Part shown: positions 14,950 to 25,100 of the stretch, piece by piece
Layout of the letters: each line of letters starts with the position of its first letter
How positions within the stretch are numbered: the first letter of the stretch is position 1
Assembly: GCF_007744675.1 (NCBI RefSeq)
Contig: NZ_CP036269.1
Coordinates: 5,621,546-5,685,545 of the forward strand
Source of the DNA: Gimesia alba
GTDB taxonomy: Bacteria > Planctomycetota > Planctomycetia > Planctomycetales > Planctomycetaceae
Direction of reading: 5' to 3'
Length of the DNA: 64,000 bases
Position numbers and translations under genes: made by a program
The notes under the pieces: generated by a model
Database searches by the model: none
Told to the model about the DNA's origin: nothing
The model's input: the letters and a program-made list of their open reading frames with translations, nothing else

Positions 14950-16155
14950 ATGGCAGTAATTAAGACAATCCTATTTAAGAGAGACAACAGTAATAATTTC
15001 TATGTGAAGTGGGTTGATCCTGCGACAGGACGTGAGAAACGCAAGAGTACCCACACTAAAATTAGACGTGATGCGGAAAGGTTCGCTGATCGCCTGGAAA
15101 AGGAACTCAACGAAGGTACCTATTTTGAAATTCCCAAAACGACATGGATAGATTTTCTGCAGCGATACGAAACAGAAGTCATGCCAGGCTTTGCAGATAG
15201 TTCAATAGCAAAAGCGTTGATCACTTTCAGGCATATCGAGAGGATTATTAAGCCGAATTTGCTTATGCAGATTGATGCTACCGCAATCAGCAAAATGGTC
15301 AAAGAGATGCGGTCACAGGGGCTTGAAGAAGTGACCATCAAAGGCTATTTAATTTACACAAAGTCTGCTCTGAACTGGGCGCACTCAGTAGGGTTAATTC
15401 CGGTAGTCCCAAAGTTTCCCAAGTTTAAACGTATTCGGGAAGAAAAGGCGATGCGCGGGCGCCCTCTCTGCTTAGAGGAATTTGAAAGGATGCTATCAGC
15501 CGTCCCAAGCGTCTGTGGAGAAAAACAGACCGAATCATGGCGGTTTCACTTACGGGGTTTGTGGTGCTCTGGATTACGACTCACAGAGTCTTTAGAACTG
15601 TACTGGGATCGAGAAGATAAATTATCAATTGATCTCACTGGCAGGCGCCCTATGCTCAGGATTCGTATGGAAGCAGAGAAAGGCAACAAAGACCGGTTGC
15701 TTCCTATCGTTCCCGAATTCGCTACACTTCTTGAAGAGGTGCCAGAGGACGAGCGAACCGGGCCGGTGTTCAACCCACTGGCTAGAAAGAAGCGAACCGA
15801 ACGAATGTTACCGTCGACGATATCAAAGCAGATAGCCAACATAGGAGAGAAAGCTAATATCGTGGTCGGTGATAAAGGGAACATTGACAAGAAGACCGGT
15901 AAGAGAAAACCCCGATTTGCGTCTGCCCATGATTTACGGCGTTCATTCGGTGAACGATGGTCCCTGAAAGTCATGCCAGATGTGCTTATGTTGCTCATGC
16001 GCCATTCAGACATTGATACAACCATGAAATATTATGTTGGTAGGAATGCTCAGAAGGCAGCAGAAGTAATTTGGGGAGCTGATGCGGAATTAGGTACCAA
16101 TTCTGGTACCAGTTTGAATTCCAGCCAAAAACCGAAAAACAGCAAACCCATTTAA
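14950..16155 (+). CDS. Tyrosine-type site-specific recombinase (island integrase)
   Basis: 401 aa from ATG 14950, preceded by AGGGGAAG; an upstream frame from 14893 is open but lacks support. The N-terminal arm/core-binding region (~1-180) includes FYVKWVDPATGREKRKSTHTK and the SAM-like helices up to 'TKSALNWAHSVGLIP'. The catalytic domain has Arg in CSGLRLTESLEL, His-x-x-Arg in SAHDLRRSFG, a second His in LMRHSDIDTT and the nucleophile Tyr in MKYYVG. It ends 25 bp from the 3' end of a tRNA-Arg gene on the opposite strand, the standard layout of an integrase beside its tRNA attachment site. Confidence 0.92.
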   Translation: MAVIKTILFKRDNSNNFYVKWVDPATGREKRKSTHTKIRRDAERFADRLEKELNEGTYFEIPKTTWIDFLQRYETEVMPGFADSSIAKALITFRHIERIIKPNLLMQIDATAISKMVKEMRSQGLEEVTIKGYLIYTKSALNWAHSVGLIPVVPKFPKFKRIREEKAMRGRPLCLEEFERMLSAVPSVCGEKQTESWRFHLRGLWCSGLRLTESLELYWDREDKLSIDLTGRRPMLRIRMEAEKGNKDRLLPIVPEFATLLEEVPEDERTGPVFNPLARKKRTERMLPSTISKQIANIGEKANIVVGDKGNIDKKTGKRKPRFASAHDLRRSFGERWSLKVMPDVLMLLMRHSDIDTTMKYYVGRNAQKAAEVIWGADAELGTNSGTSLNSSQKPKNSKPI

Positions 16156-16180
16156 CCCTACAAATCGTGGGTATTTTCAT

Positions 16181-16200
16181 TACCCCCGGCAGGGTTCGAA
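16181..16200. other. Probable attachment site (att) at the tRNA-Arg 3' end
   Basis: Tyrosine recombinases of integrative elements commonly recombine in the T-arm/3' end of tRNA genes, leaving that segment repeated at both island ends. The recombinase stops 25 bp away and the terminal base of the acceptor stem makes a wobble, consistent with an element-supplied 3' end. No second copy of this segment was seen at 1-16180, so the other junction is probably to the left of the window. Confidence 0.5.
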
Positions 16201-16254
16201 CCTGCGACCTATGCTTTAGGAAAGCATTGCTCTATCCAACTGAGCTACGGGGGC
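16181..16254 (-). tRNA. tRNA-Arg, anticodon CCU
   Basis: Read on the minus strand: acceptor GCCCCCG, D arm GCTC...GAGC with AGTTGGATA loop, anticodon stem ATGCT/AGCAT with loop TTCCTAA (anticodon CCT, reading AGG), T arm GCAGG-TTCGAAC-CCTGC and 3' acceptor strand CGGGGGT with discriminator A. CCA is not encoded. The terminal pair is G1-U72 instead of G-C. The 3' end points at the recombinase gene, so that end has probably been rebuilt by island integration. Confidence 0.93.
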
Positions 16255-16328
16255 CTGTGAATGGTCCTACTATAGTAGGGGTTCTATTGTTTCGTCAAAT
16301 GTCTGCCGCTCGTGTTTCGGGAGTGACA

Positions 16329-16349
16329 CAAAAAAGGCCAGCCTGGCTC
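16329..16349 (-). terminator. Short terminator after the 16361-16855 gene
   Basis: On the minus strand AGCCAGGCTGGCC followed by TTTTTT, a short stem (GCCA/TGGC) with U-tract, eleven bases past the stop codon. Confidence 0.5.
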
Positions 16350-16360
16350 GGTTTGCACGC

Positions 16361-16855
16361 TTATTTCATCGGCTCGGCTTTGACGTAGAGCGCTTTGGGA
16401 GCGGTCTCGTAATATTTGAACATGGCGGGGCAGATCCAGCCTTCCATGTCGGAATCTTCGAAGCGGTAATAGTTGCCCCCCTGATCGCCGCGCAGCCAGA
16501 TCAGTTTTTTCTGAAACTTCGGGAAGGGTTTGGCAGAGAACAGCAGCCGAAACCCTTCATTGGCGTCAGGAATGTCGGCCACAATCACATCGATCATCTC
16601 GGGAACGCCGGCCACAAACGGTTCCTGTACCAGACCGGCGGAACTGTCGTCGAAGACCCAGGTCCCCTGATGCCGATAAGGGGCGATGACCATGATCGCG
16701 TTTTCACGCGGCAGACTGTTCCCCAGAGGCAGCAGCTTGAGCTGCCAGGCAACGCCCACCGCGATGAGTATCAGCCCCACAATCAGCAGGATCATCCGTT
16801 GCCAGTGAAATCGGGAGGGCTGTGTTTCCGCTGCTGCGGCTTGTTCTGTGCTCAT
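16361..16855 (-). CDS. Single-pass membrane protein, conserved-looking but uncharacterised
   Basis: 164 aa, start ATG at 16855 with GAGGAAA upstream. A short polar N-terminus, one membrane helix (MILLIVGLILIAVGVAW, residues ~21-37), then a ~120-residue extracytoplasmic domain with 'VIAPYRHQGTWVFDDSSAGLVQEPFVAGVPEMIDVI' and 'LIWLRGDQGGNYYRFEDSDMEGWICPAMFKYYETAP'. The aromatic/acidic pattern looks like a compact conserved domain, but no function can be stated. It is the first gene outside the island, with its own terminator. Confidence 0.7.
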   Translation of the reverse strand: MSTEQAAAAETQPSRFHWQRMILLIVGLILIAVGVAWQLKLLPLGNSLPRENAIMVIAPYRHQGTWVFDDSSAGLVQEPFVAGVPEMIDVIVADIPDANEGFRLLFSAKPFPKFQKKLIWLRGDQGGNYYRFEDSDMEGWICPAMFKYYETAPKALYVKAEPMK

Positions 16856-17039
16856 CGTTGTTTCCTCACGCGTGGTTCTAGAGATGAATATCTTGCTTCG
16901 ATCCAGTTTAACAAAAATATCGTTTCATTCGCGAGAAAAATCGGAAAGATGAAATCATATTGACGGTGCAGCTTATCTGTGTGGTACAATCTTAGTCCGA
17001 TTTCATTTCATCTGCGAAAGTCAAAGTAATAGTAATAGT

Positions 17040-17510
17040 ATGACTACAACTGACGAAGAATGCCGTAAAGACATGGAGAACTATTTCATCGCACCGCTGT
17101 GCGGACTCTTTCTGGGACTAATCGCCGAAACTTTTATTTGTAGCTGGTCCTGGCTCGAAACCGGACCGATGATCCGATTCAGTAACGGTGTCCGTCTCCC
17201 TTTCATTGGCCCCTTACTGGGAGTAGTTCTGCTGTCGCTCGTTTCCAGTCGATTTGGCCAGATAAAACTGACCGGCTGGTTCAAACATTTGATCGTAGGC
17301 GGCATCATCGGACTCATTACTGGTTATGTCATCGGAGTCTGGATTATATCCCCCGTGCTCGCCTCTCAACATGGCATCTTTGCCGGTAAAGCGCTGGCTG
17401 CCCACAGCCGATTCTTTATCATCATTGGGATGCCAGTCAGTGGACTCATCGGTGGCCTGTGCGGAATCGGGTACAGTGTAATCCGGGGGAATAAGAAAAC
17501 GCACGCCTGA
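17040..17510 (+). CDS. Small polytopic membrane protein, unknown function
   Basis: 156 aa with four predicted membrane helices (around residues 16-36, 54-72, 84-110 and 128-150), glycine-rich in the third (VGGIIGLITGYVIGVWII). Short basic loops and a basic C-terminus (RGNKKTHA) place the end in the cytoplasm. The start ATG at 17040 has no clear ribosome binding site. It stands alone between a divergent gene and the DUF1559 gene. No family recognised. Confidence 0.6.
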   Translation: MTTTDEECRKDMENYFIAPLCGLFLGLIAETFICSWSWLETGPMIRFSNGVRLPFIGPLLGVVLLSLVSSRFGQIKLTGWFKHLIVGGIIGLITGYVIGVWIISPVLASQHGIFAGKALAAHSRFFIIIGMPVSGLIGGLCGIGYSVIRGNKKTHA

Positions 17511-17839
17511 AGCCTCGGACTGTTAGCGACAATGATGCTGTCAATTGATCTAACGCGTTGTCCCCTCCTCTCGCCCATTTCTGATCGCACGTCTGGCATT
17601 TTGCCCAGTACTGTTTTTAAGGCAAGCTCCCCCCGGGTCGCTGTTAACAGTCTCACAATTCATCGATCGCTCACAATTTATTAACAATTCAAAGATAGTA
17701 TATCCGCAACAACAGGAAAGGGCTTCGCTCCCTGTTCCTGATTAAGGTCAGTCAAGACCCACCACCGGCATCACCTGCCTTGAAAAGTTGAAAAACTGTT
17801 TTACATTCTTTTTCTTTTTCACATTAAGGAGATCGGAAA

Positions 17840-18826
17840 ATGATGACGTTACGTCCATTTTCTTCCCCGGCTTCCGGTGCGCTCAAACATTCTTCCAAAC
17901 GTCGACGCGGATTTACGCTGATTGAATTACTGGTCGTGATTGCGATTATCGCGATCCTGATTGCCCTGCTCTTGCCAGCCGTCCAACAGGCACGCGAAGC
18001 AGCCCGCCGTACACAGTGCAAAAACAATCTGAAACAGATTGGTCTGGCCTTTCATAACTTTCACGATGTACACGACCGACTTCCCACGGGTGCCCGCGAT
18101 GGCGCCGGCTCATCGTATGCCTGCTGTAATGCTCAAGAACGAGCCGGCTGGAGTTGGCTCTACCACATTCTGCCCTACATGGAGCAGTCGAACGTGTATG
18201 AACTGGGAACGGATGCCGATCCTGTGGGAACCTATCCGCTCGTTGGCCGAACAGGAATCAAATCCTATTACTGCCCTTCCCGTCGTAAGCCGACCTCTTA
18301 TGGTAGTGGTTATTATCGCAGCGACTATGCCGGCAATGGGGGACAGCGAGAGGGCGGGATTACTTCGACTCTCAGCCTTGGTCAGCGGGGCGTGGTTGTG
18401 CGAACTGATTCACGTGAAATTCGCATCAACGATATCAAAGATGGTGCCTCGAACACGATCATGGTGGCGGAGAAAGCATTGCATCCGGATCGACATGGAC
18501 AAGATGGCGGCGACAACGAACCCTGGGTCAATGCTGGCTGGGACGAATGTGTCATCCGCCATGGAGCCGGTAAGAATAGTGCAGGCGTGGAATATGGTTT
18601 AACCCCGCTCTACGATACTGATGCTCCCACTAACACGGTCGCCGTGGTTGATAAAGGGGGCGTCAGCTGGACGAACTGGCATCCCTTCTTCGGCTCAGCC
18701 CATCAGGGCGGCATGAACGCCTGCCTGGCCGATGGCTCGGTACGACTCATCAGCTACAACATCGACGGCGAAATCATGCGTCGCATCAGCCTGACGAATG
18801 ACCGCGAGTCTGTTGGTGAGTATTAA
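17840..18826 (+). CDS. DUF1559 protein with prepilin-type N-terminus (H-X9-DG protein)
   Basis: 328 aa. After a basic leader ([13 protein letters not shown]) comes the type IV pilin-like cleavage site and helix ([22 protein letters not shown], residues ~30-52), then '[30 protein letters not shown]', the hallmark of DUF1559. The C-terminal motif is [12 protein letters not shown]. These proteins are abundant in planctomycetes and are thought to be pseudopilins processed by a prepilin peptidase and assembled in the periplasm or cell wall; function is not settled. Start ATG at 17840 follows AAGGAGA at a good distance. A small lipoprotein gene lies downstream. Confidence 0.92.
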   Translation: MMTLRPFSSPASGALKHSSKRRRGFTLIELLVVIAIIAILIALLLPAVQQAREAARRTQCKNNLKQIGLAFHNFHDVHDRLPTGARDGAGSSYACCNAQERAGWSWLYHILPYMEQSNVYELGTDADPVGTYPLVGRTGIKSYYCPSRRKPTSYGSGYYRSDYAGNGGQREGGITSTLSLGQRGVVVRTDSREIRINDIKDGASNTIMVAEKALHPDRHGQDGGDNEPWVNAGWDECVIRHGAGKNSAGVEYGLTPLYDTDAPTNTVAVVDKGGVSWTNWHPFFGSAHQGGMNACLADGSVRLISYNIDGEIMRRISLTNDRESVGEY

Positions 18827-18840
18827 GCAGCATTAATTTC

Positions 18841-18944
18841 GAACAGGCTCCGTAATTTTCGATCGTGAACTCGCAGGGTAACCAACATTCCTCCGGAATC
18901 GAAGGTTGCCCTGCGGTTAACGGAGCTGTTCCCTTATCTTTTTT
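18841..18944 (+). terminator. Nested hairpin between the DUF1559 and lipoprotein genes
   Basis: Outer arms GAACAGGCTCCGTAA (18841-18855) and TTAACGGAGCTGTTC (about 18917-18931) enclose an inner stem CGCAGGGTAACC (18872-18883) with GGTTGCCCTGCG (18904-18915). CTTATCTTTTTTC follows. It may act as a partial terminator or RNA-stabilising element setting different levels for the two genes. Confidence 0.5.
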
Positions 18945-18986
18945 CATCCACCTGTTCTTACTTAGATCTCATCAAGAGGAATTCCC

Positions 18987-19184
18987 ATGAAACTGTTGTC
19001 ATATCGTCTATTACTTCTCGCTCTGTGCCTGCTTCCCGGCTGTGGTTCCGGAGACGAATCCTTAGATTCCGGTGAAATCACATCCGAGGTCAAAAGCGAA
19101 ATGGAAAAGGAAAAAGAAGAAGTCTTCGCCGCCGAATCAGCCAACCGTGAACAGCAGGCGAAACAGGCGAAGGGGAAGAAATAG
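18987..19184 (+). CDS. Small charged lipoprotein
   Basis: 65 aa with a lipoprotein signal peptide and lipobox LLPGC (Cys ~19). The mature peptide is almost entirely charged (GEITSEVKSEMEKEKEEVFAAESANREQQAKQAKGKK) and probably one helix. The start ATG is preceded by AAGAGGAA. Short lipoproteins of this kind commonly follow DUF1559 genes in planctomycetes, suggesting a shared envelope role; this is inferred from context. Confidence 0.7.
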   Translation: MKLLSYRLLLLALCLLPGCGSGDESLDSGEITSEVKSEMEKEKEEVFAAESANREQQAKQAKGKK

Positions 19185-19206
19185 CATTGTTCAGATTAGA
19201 CAAAAC

Positions 19207-19409
19207 CCAGGTAGCGTTTATTTATTGGTTTTGTATGTGATTCCCAGGACCGCAACCTAACCCAGTTCGATTTTAACCGCGGCTAACGCTGTGCGGCTGA
19301 TTTTGTTTTTGGGACTTTGCCAGCCGGAATGACTTATTAGCCGAAGGGCGTTAGCCCCGGTTTCTCCCAATTTACAAATACGAATTCGAGTTAAGAAACA
19401 CTACCTAGG
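19207..19409. mobile_element. MITE-like element, copy A (about 203 bp, no genes)
   Basis: Begins CCAGGTAGCGTTTA and ends with a diverged inverted copy (AAACACTACCTAGG). The interior contains TTAGCCGAAGGGCGTTAGCC followed by CCGGTT. The same ends and interior block occur at 37467-37667 with almost the same length. No coding capacity. The right terminus overlaps the last codon of the 19405-20520 gene and provides its TAG stop. Confidence 0.65.
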
Positions 19410-20520
19410 CAATAGCGGCTGCGTAACGATCCATGATGCGTTTTTCCTCGAGTGCCTGCAAGCGTGGTAAAGCCTGTTGGTAGAGGGCTTCGGCTTTTTC
19501 TGTTTCGCCAAGTTCGGCAGTTGCGATTGCCTGATAGGCTCTGCAAATATCGATTGTTAGCTGCAGCGCAGGCTCGTCTGCTGCCAAAGGGATCATACCG
19601 TTTTGACAGACGAGAAAATGGGCTTCTGCTTCTCGATACTGCCCCCGGGATAATTCGAGGAAGCCATAATAGTGATACCAGAACAGTTCCACCAGATCAC
19701 TCAAATGTTGCTGTTTTGTACTCTCAAGCAACTGAGTTGCCAACTCGATATCTGAATCTGAACCATACTTGAGAATCGCGTAAGCATAGTCGATTTTTAC
19801 GGTCGGGTTCTCTGGTGCTTCTTCATAGGCAAGACGCAAGCATTCGATGACCTGTGGAAATTGTTTCCCGACCTCAAATAAATCGGCTAATCGTTCGAAA
19901 TACATCCAACGAGGTATTTCGGGGGAATCTAAGAAGGGTTGCATCAATGCCAGCCCTTCCTCACTTCTCCCTAAACCAGCCAATGCACATGCTTCACGCA
20001 TTGAAAGTTCATACTCCGGCACGATGCCTCTTAGTCCGGGAATGCGATCAAGCGTCTCTTGCCAACGCCCCCAGAAACAAGCATCAATCATCTTTTTGTA
20101 TTTGATTGCTGGTGATAAATAACTCGCACAGAAACAGGCAATAATTGAGATTCCAATTAGAACATAGTCAAAGTATTTCAGCCCTGATCTTTCTCCCCAC
20201 CTGAAAAGCACCAGAATCGTCATCAAGAGGAGCGACCACTGATATTGACGAAAATTCTTTTTCACCAGAAAGAGAAAATTGTCGAATTTTGAAAGATACC
20301 GCATTTCGACCAGTTCTGCTGGTGTGAAACTTTTTTCCACATCAGCATTCGGGGGAAACAGGGCATTCGTAACAGCAAAGACATCATCGTCGTGCAGGAC
20401 GATGTCCGTGAACCCCAGAGACTCATGTTTCTCACAGGCTTCCTGTGCGGTTTCCGCTTCGACGCGATGAGTTTCGCGATTGCCAGTTTTATCGGTTGCG
20501 GTGATTAGAAAAACTGGCAT
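19405..20520 (-). CDS. Membrane-attached TPR-like protein, unknown function
   Basis: 371 aa from ATG 20520 (GGAG eleven bases upstream); a longer frame to 20583 is open. An N-terminal ~60-residue domain (FLITATDKTGNRETHRVEAETAQEACEKHESLGFTDIVLHDDD) resembles a small regulatory or 'sensor' module. Two membrane helices follow (~residues 112-150), then TPR-like helical repeats to the end (EEGLALMQPFLDSPEI..., YREAEAHFLVCQNG..., GETEKAEALYQQALPRLQAL). TPR regions mediate protein contacts. The stop codon TAG comes from the end of the MITE-like repeat, so the original C-terminus may have been longer. Confidence 0.65.
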   Translation of the reverse strand: MPVFLITATDKTGNRETHRVEAETAQEACEKHESLGFTDIVLHDDDVFAVTNALFPPNADVEKSFTPAELVEMRYLSKFDNFLFLVKKNFRQYQWSLLLMTILVLFRWGERSGLKYFDYVLIGISIIACFCASYLSPAIKYKKMIDACFWGRWQETLDRIPGLRGIVPEYELSMREACALAGLGRSEEGLALMQPFLDSPEIPRWMYFERLADLFEVGKQFPQVIECLRLAYEEAPENPTVKIDYAYAILKYGSDSDIELATQLLESTKQQHLSDLVELFWYHYYGFLELSRGQYREAEAHFLVCQNGMIPLAADEPALQLTIDICRAYQAIATAELGETEKAEALYQQALPRLQALEEKRIMDRYAAAIA

Positions 20521-20691
20521 GCGTTTTACTCCGGAATTAGGCGACGTGAGAATGCTTGACCATGAAGAAGCGATTCGATACATCCTCTCATCAAACCACG
20601 ATCAAGTCTAACCTGAATGATTTTCTGAGTGAACGATATTCATCACAATTTATAGATCTCGCTTGAAGAAATTTCTTATTTTAAGAACAGG

Positions 20692-21966
20692 TTAAGCCGT
20701 CACCACGAGATCCTTCTTTTCAATGGAAACGTGTCCCGATTTTCTAAAAGGGCGCGGCATGGGTTGGGCTTTGCCGTTGGCGTCGATCGTGCGGCAGCGG
20801 AGCGTATATTTCCCTGCCGGTAAGCCGGGCATCAGAATCGCCCAGTGTGCTTTCATCAATGGCATCGGCCATGCGTTGGGTTTTCCGGTTTTGTTGTCGA
20901 AGCCGATGGTTTCGGGCGGAATTTTGTGATCGGGTAGATCGCCGCCCCATTGATCGGAAGCCGGTGCAGACAGGATTTCCGCATCGATCCAGGGCGCGGT
21001 GGTGAAGTATTTATCATCGTCGGGTAAACTCTCGCCATTCTTTTGAATCCAGACCTGAACTTTCGCCAATCCTGCAGTGCCCGATTGGGCATAGCCGGTA
21101 ATCGGAATCGGCTGAAGCGGTTTGACCTGTTTGGGGCAGGAGAGCGTGGACGCGAACGTTTTCAGAGTGCTGTCGATGTCATTATTCCCGTTAGCATAGG
21201 TATCGTTAGCGTGAAACAAATTGGAAAAATAAACGTGAGTCAGCCATTTCACATTTTTGAATCCGTATGATTCGGGAACCACCATCCGCACGGGCGCACC
21301 ACGTTCCGGGCTCAGCCACTGGCCATTGAGTTTGTAGCACAGTATCACAGGTGGTAATCCTGCGGGATCTTCCAGCACACGATCAATGGGCAGCGAGCTT
21401 TTGAAGATTTGTTTGGGATCGTCGTTATGGTACCCGTTATAAAACACGCGGCGGATGTTATCGCGCGGTTTCGTCAGCCAGAGAATTTCACGTAAGGGAA
21501 CCCCTTCCCAGACACCGGTACCCAGAGGGTTTCTGATATTCAGACAGGTCATCACTTTGGAAAACCGGACCGCGTGTTTTTCTCCCAGTTTGAGTAACGC
21601 TTCAAAATCAAGTGCGTTTCCATTCTCTTTGGTGAGGGGATTTCCCAGCCGGGCCTTGTTTTCCGGATCGCTAATCACTTCGAGAGACCAGGTCTCGCGC
21701 GTCAAACCGACCTGTTTCCGTTTCTCTTCACTCAAAGAATGCGGCTTGGGATTTCCCCGCGAGACATCACGAAATGATTTCGGAATGGTGAGATTGGTTT
21801 CGAGCTGGTCAATCGCCTGTTGTAGTGCGGGGTCTCGATCCTGAACCTTTGCCTGTAATTGATTGACGGCAGTAAAAGCAGCCGCCCCTGCTACGCCATA
21901 TCTTAAAAAAAACCGTCGCGATAACCGAGAATGTTCTGCAAGAAATGCTTCCAGTGAGTCAGCCAT
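20692..21966 (-). CDS. Sulfite-oxidase-fold molybdoenzyme, Tat-exported
   Basis: 424 aa. Twin-arginine signal SRRFFLRYG at residues ~16-24 followed by a hydrophobic stretch, so it is folded with cofactor and exported. Molybdopterin-binding domain from about residue 95 to 270 with the cofactor Cys in MTCLNIRNPLGTGVWEGVPL and 'ERGAPVRMVVPESYGFKNVKWL'; a Mo-co dimerisation Ig-like domain follows (PITGYAQSGTAGLAKVQVWIQ). Family members oxidise sulfite or reduce oxidised sulfur/methionine groups; the exact substrate cannot be told. No cytochrome partner is adjacent. Confident in fold, less in reaction. Confidence 0.85.
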   Translation of the reverse strand: MADSLEAFLAEHSRLSRRFFLRYGVAGAAAFTAVNQLQAKVQDRDPALQQAIDQLETNLTIPKSFRDVSRGNPKPHSLSEEKRKQVGLTRETWSLEVISDPENKARLGNPLTKENGNALDFEALLKLGEKHAVRFSKVMTCLNIRNPLGTGVWEGVPLREILWLTKPRDNIRRVFYNGYHNDDPKQIFKSSLPIDRVLEDPAGLPPVILCYKLNGQWLSPERGAPVRMVVPESYGFKNVKWLTHVYFSNLFHANDTYANGNNDIDSTLKTFASTLSCPKQVKPLQPIPITGYAQSGTAGLAKVQVWIQKNGESLPDDDKYFTTAPWIDAEILSAPASDQWGGDLPDHKIPPETIGFDNKTGKPNAWPMPLMKAHWAILMPGLPAGKYTLRCRTIDANGKAQPMPRPFRKSGHVSIEKKDLVVTA

Positions 21967-22118
21967 ACTTGCGCCTCTTTAAAAAAACGGGGACAGAAAT
22001 TTTTCAATTAGATCTATTTTGATGCCCATTGAAGTATTCCGTCAACGAGTTTGTCTTAAATTGCGAATCGAAACATCAGAATGTCGGTTCTAAAAATACC
22101 CACAGGTAATCAATCGGC

Positions 22119-25100
22119 TCATTGATCGAAGACCATTAAGCCGTGCGGGCCGTCCGGAATGATCATCTTCTGATTCTGAATACAGATCCTGCCGGGGTTT
22201 CCTATCGTGTGAAACTGTTCGATTAATACTGGTTTGGTGAGATTAGAAATATCGGCAATCGTAATCAGGCCGGATGCGCGATCTGCAGTATAGAGTCGGT
22301 CATTAAAAATTGTCGGCTTCCCCAGATGCTCCCGCCGCTTTCCTAATTGATAACGCGTTAATTCCTTGAATGGGCGTTGTTCGGTTCGGTCGAGAAGCAC
22401 ATAACCACCGCGGGTAGTGACAAGCGTCTGTTTGCCGACAGCGATTAATCCGTTTGCAGCACCAAATCGTTCCGGATGATTATTCCCACTGTATTTGGGG
22501 ACCTGGTTTGAATCATTTTGCAAATCATACCAGTACGTTCCCGAGACATGCCAGAACGCGGCTGCATAACGATCTTCTACAAGCCCCCGCATGATTTGAT
22601 CGCCATACAGCAATCCATAACGGTTTTCCTTCAGAATCAATCGGAGATCAGCCGTGTTTCTTACATCCAGAATCAAAAGTGTATTGGCACCGTTTTGAAT
22701 CAGTGCAAATTGCCCTTTGCCGGGGACTTCCACCTGTTTAATGGTACCGCGCCTGGGGAGATAGCGTCCTATTTCCTCGAGTTGGTGATCTTTAGTAAGC
22801 TGATAGATTCCTAGCCCGGCAACCCCTTCCGCAACATAGATTCGCGTACCTTGAACGTACACATCGGTGGCGAACCCGCCGGTAGTGTACTTTGCAAGCC
22901 GCTTAAAAGAGGGGAAAACCTGCAAGACTTCGATCCCGCCGTTTCCACAGGCAACGATGGCAAGATCGCCGGCAAAGTCCACGGCATGAATTTGCCCGTC
23001 TGTTTGATACAGGCGATACCGATTTGATTCAGAGGAACGGTTCAGCGGTGGAATCGAAGGCGGCACATTGGGATCCCTTTGAGGAACCCGGGCAATTCCT
23101 GGCGCGGCGACAATATGTAAATCGGACCAGCCGCCTGCCACATAGATATAATCTTTGGTTAACGCCAATGAACCGACGTGACTCCTCAACTCGCGTCCTT
23201 TCACATGAGGCAGCAGAGTACGAGCCAGCACAGTGGGACTTTTTTTGTCAGACACATCAACCAGAAACATGCCGTTATGCGTATCGGCTACAAAGGCATG
23301 ATCTCCCACTACGGTAACTCCCCACATGTCGTTTCCCCGATCGTAAAAGGGAGGAAATTTCACACGTGACAGAAATTTGGGTCGGGCGGGATCTGTGAGA
23401 TCAAAGATTTCCAGCCCATGCCCGCGCCCATATCCGGGATCGCCTGGCTGGCGATGTTTTTCATGCGAGTGATGTCCGGTTGCCGCATAGAGATACTTGC
23501 CTTTGACATCCAGGCCATCGCCAAATCCGTCCAGTTTTACCTTTTCGGTAATTTGAGGCTGGCGTGGGTTTGAAATATCAATCACAACGACTTCCGACGT
23601 CGCCCAGACTCCCGCATAGACGAATTGATTGCGGACAGAAATTGACTGGGCTTCTCCTGTCCGGACGATGCTTAAGTGCAGCGGCTTTTCCGGATTGGAA
23701 ACATCGACGAGTTCCACGCCATAGTGACGTAATGCGAGAAAGAGAATATTGCCCGATACTTCCACCCCGGTGGCAAATTCAACGGAATCATAATGTGCCA
23801 GCAGCCGCGGGTTTGACGGATCTTTCACATCGATGATAAAGGCGCCGTCTTCACGCGAGCCGACATACGCAATCCCATCTTTGACTGCAATTTGCCGGGT
23901 ATTTCCTAATTTTGATATTTTGCCAACTACCTTGGGCTTTGTCGGTTCCGAGATATCAAGAATCCGTAACGCACCTTTGCCAATGGCATACGCAATATGT
24001 TTATCAATGGTCACATCAATGGTGGAACCGATTCCCGCATTCGTGACGATTGGCAGTTTCGTAACGGCTGTTGGTTTTCGTTTTGATATTTGTGGTTTGT
24101 GTTGATTCAATTTCTTTTGTTGATTGTAATAAAAGGCATACGCATGCAGCCCAACCACAGTAAACAGATAATTCGTCTCTCCTGCACTGATTTTTTTGAG
24201 GTCAATCGAGTTCAACATCTTCCAGATTTCTGGTAAGTGTGTATGAATCAACTCCGGATTTTCGCTCATCATTACCATATGATAACCAGTCAATGGAAAC
24301 CGAACATGGGCCAATACCGCGAGAGCTTGGTCATCCAGCATCGCTGGTTGATAAAGCTTCCAGGCTAGTTCACTTCCCTTTAACTCAGGTTCTTTCCAGT
24401 CCCATTTCTGCTGGAGTTTCTGCCATTGTTCTTCAGTATGAAATTTGCGATACATTTCTCCGGGAAAACTGCGTTCCATTTGAATTTTGGCAATGTGCTC
24501 TAACAAACGATGGAGGATCGCTTTTTTATCTGCGTCTGTCTCAAAATGAAACAAAGCGTTCACACGAAATGCACCTTGATTAGCATAAATGGGGTGCCCA
24601 TTGATTTTAATGTGAGGACCAACATGCATTTTCTGCCAACGCAAACCATCACGGTCTGCTAAAAATTGATGATATAGATCCAACCAATGTTGATTTCCTG
24701 TTCCTTGATAGAGTGCATAAACGGATGGCAGCAAAATGGAGACATGCTGCGAATTATAGCCCGTCCAGGCAAAACCAACATGCGCCTGAGTGACTCCATC
24801 AGCACGTTTAATCGACCAACCATTTTTTTCCAAGCGTCGGCCGACCTTTTCCAGTGACTGGCTGATCCATTTTTTTTCGTCTTGTGACGCTAATGAAGAG
24901 AGTGAATATCGAGCCAGACTAATGATGTAAGTAGTATGTTGATCCATCGAAGAATCATCATAGTAGGCACTTTTATCGTCAGGGTGTGGCCCCCGTGGAA
25001 CAAGACCTACCAAAGCAGGTTTCCCTTCTTTCGGATGCGTTTCCGGGAGAGAACCAATCATTTTCAAAGCCTGAAAACAACGTTTGATCTGTTTCTTGAG

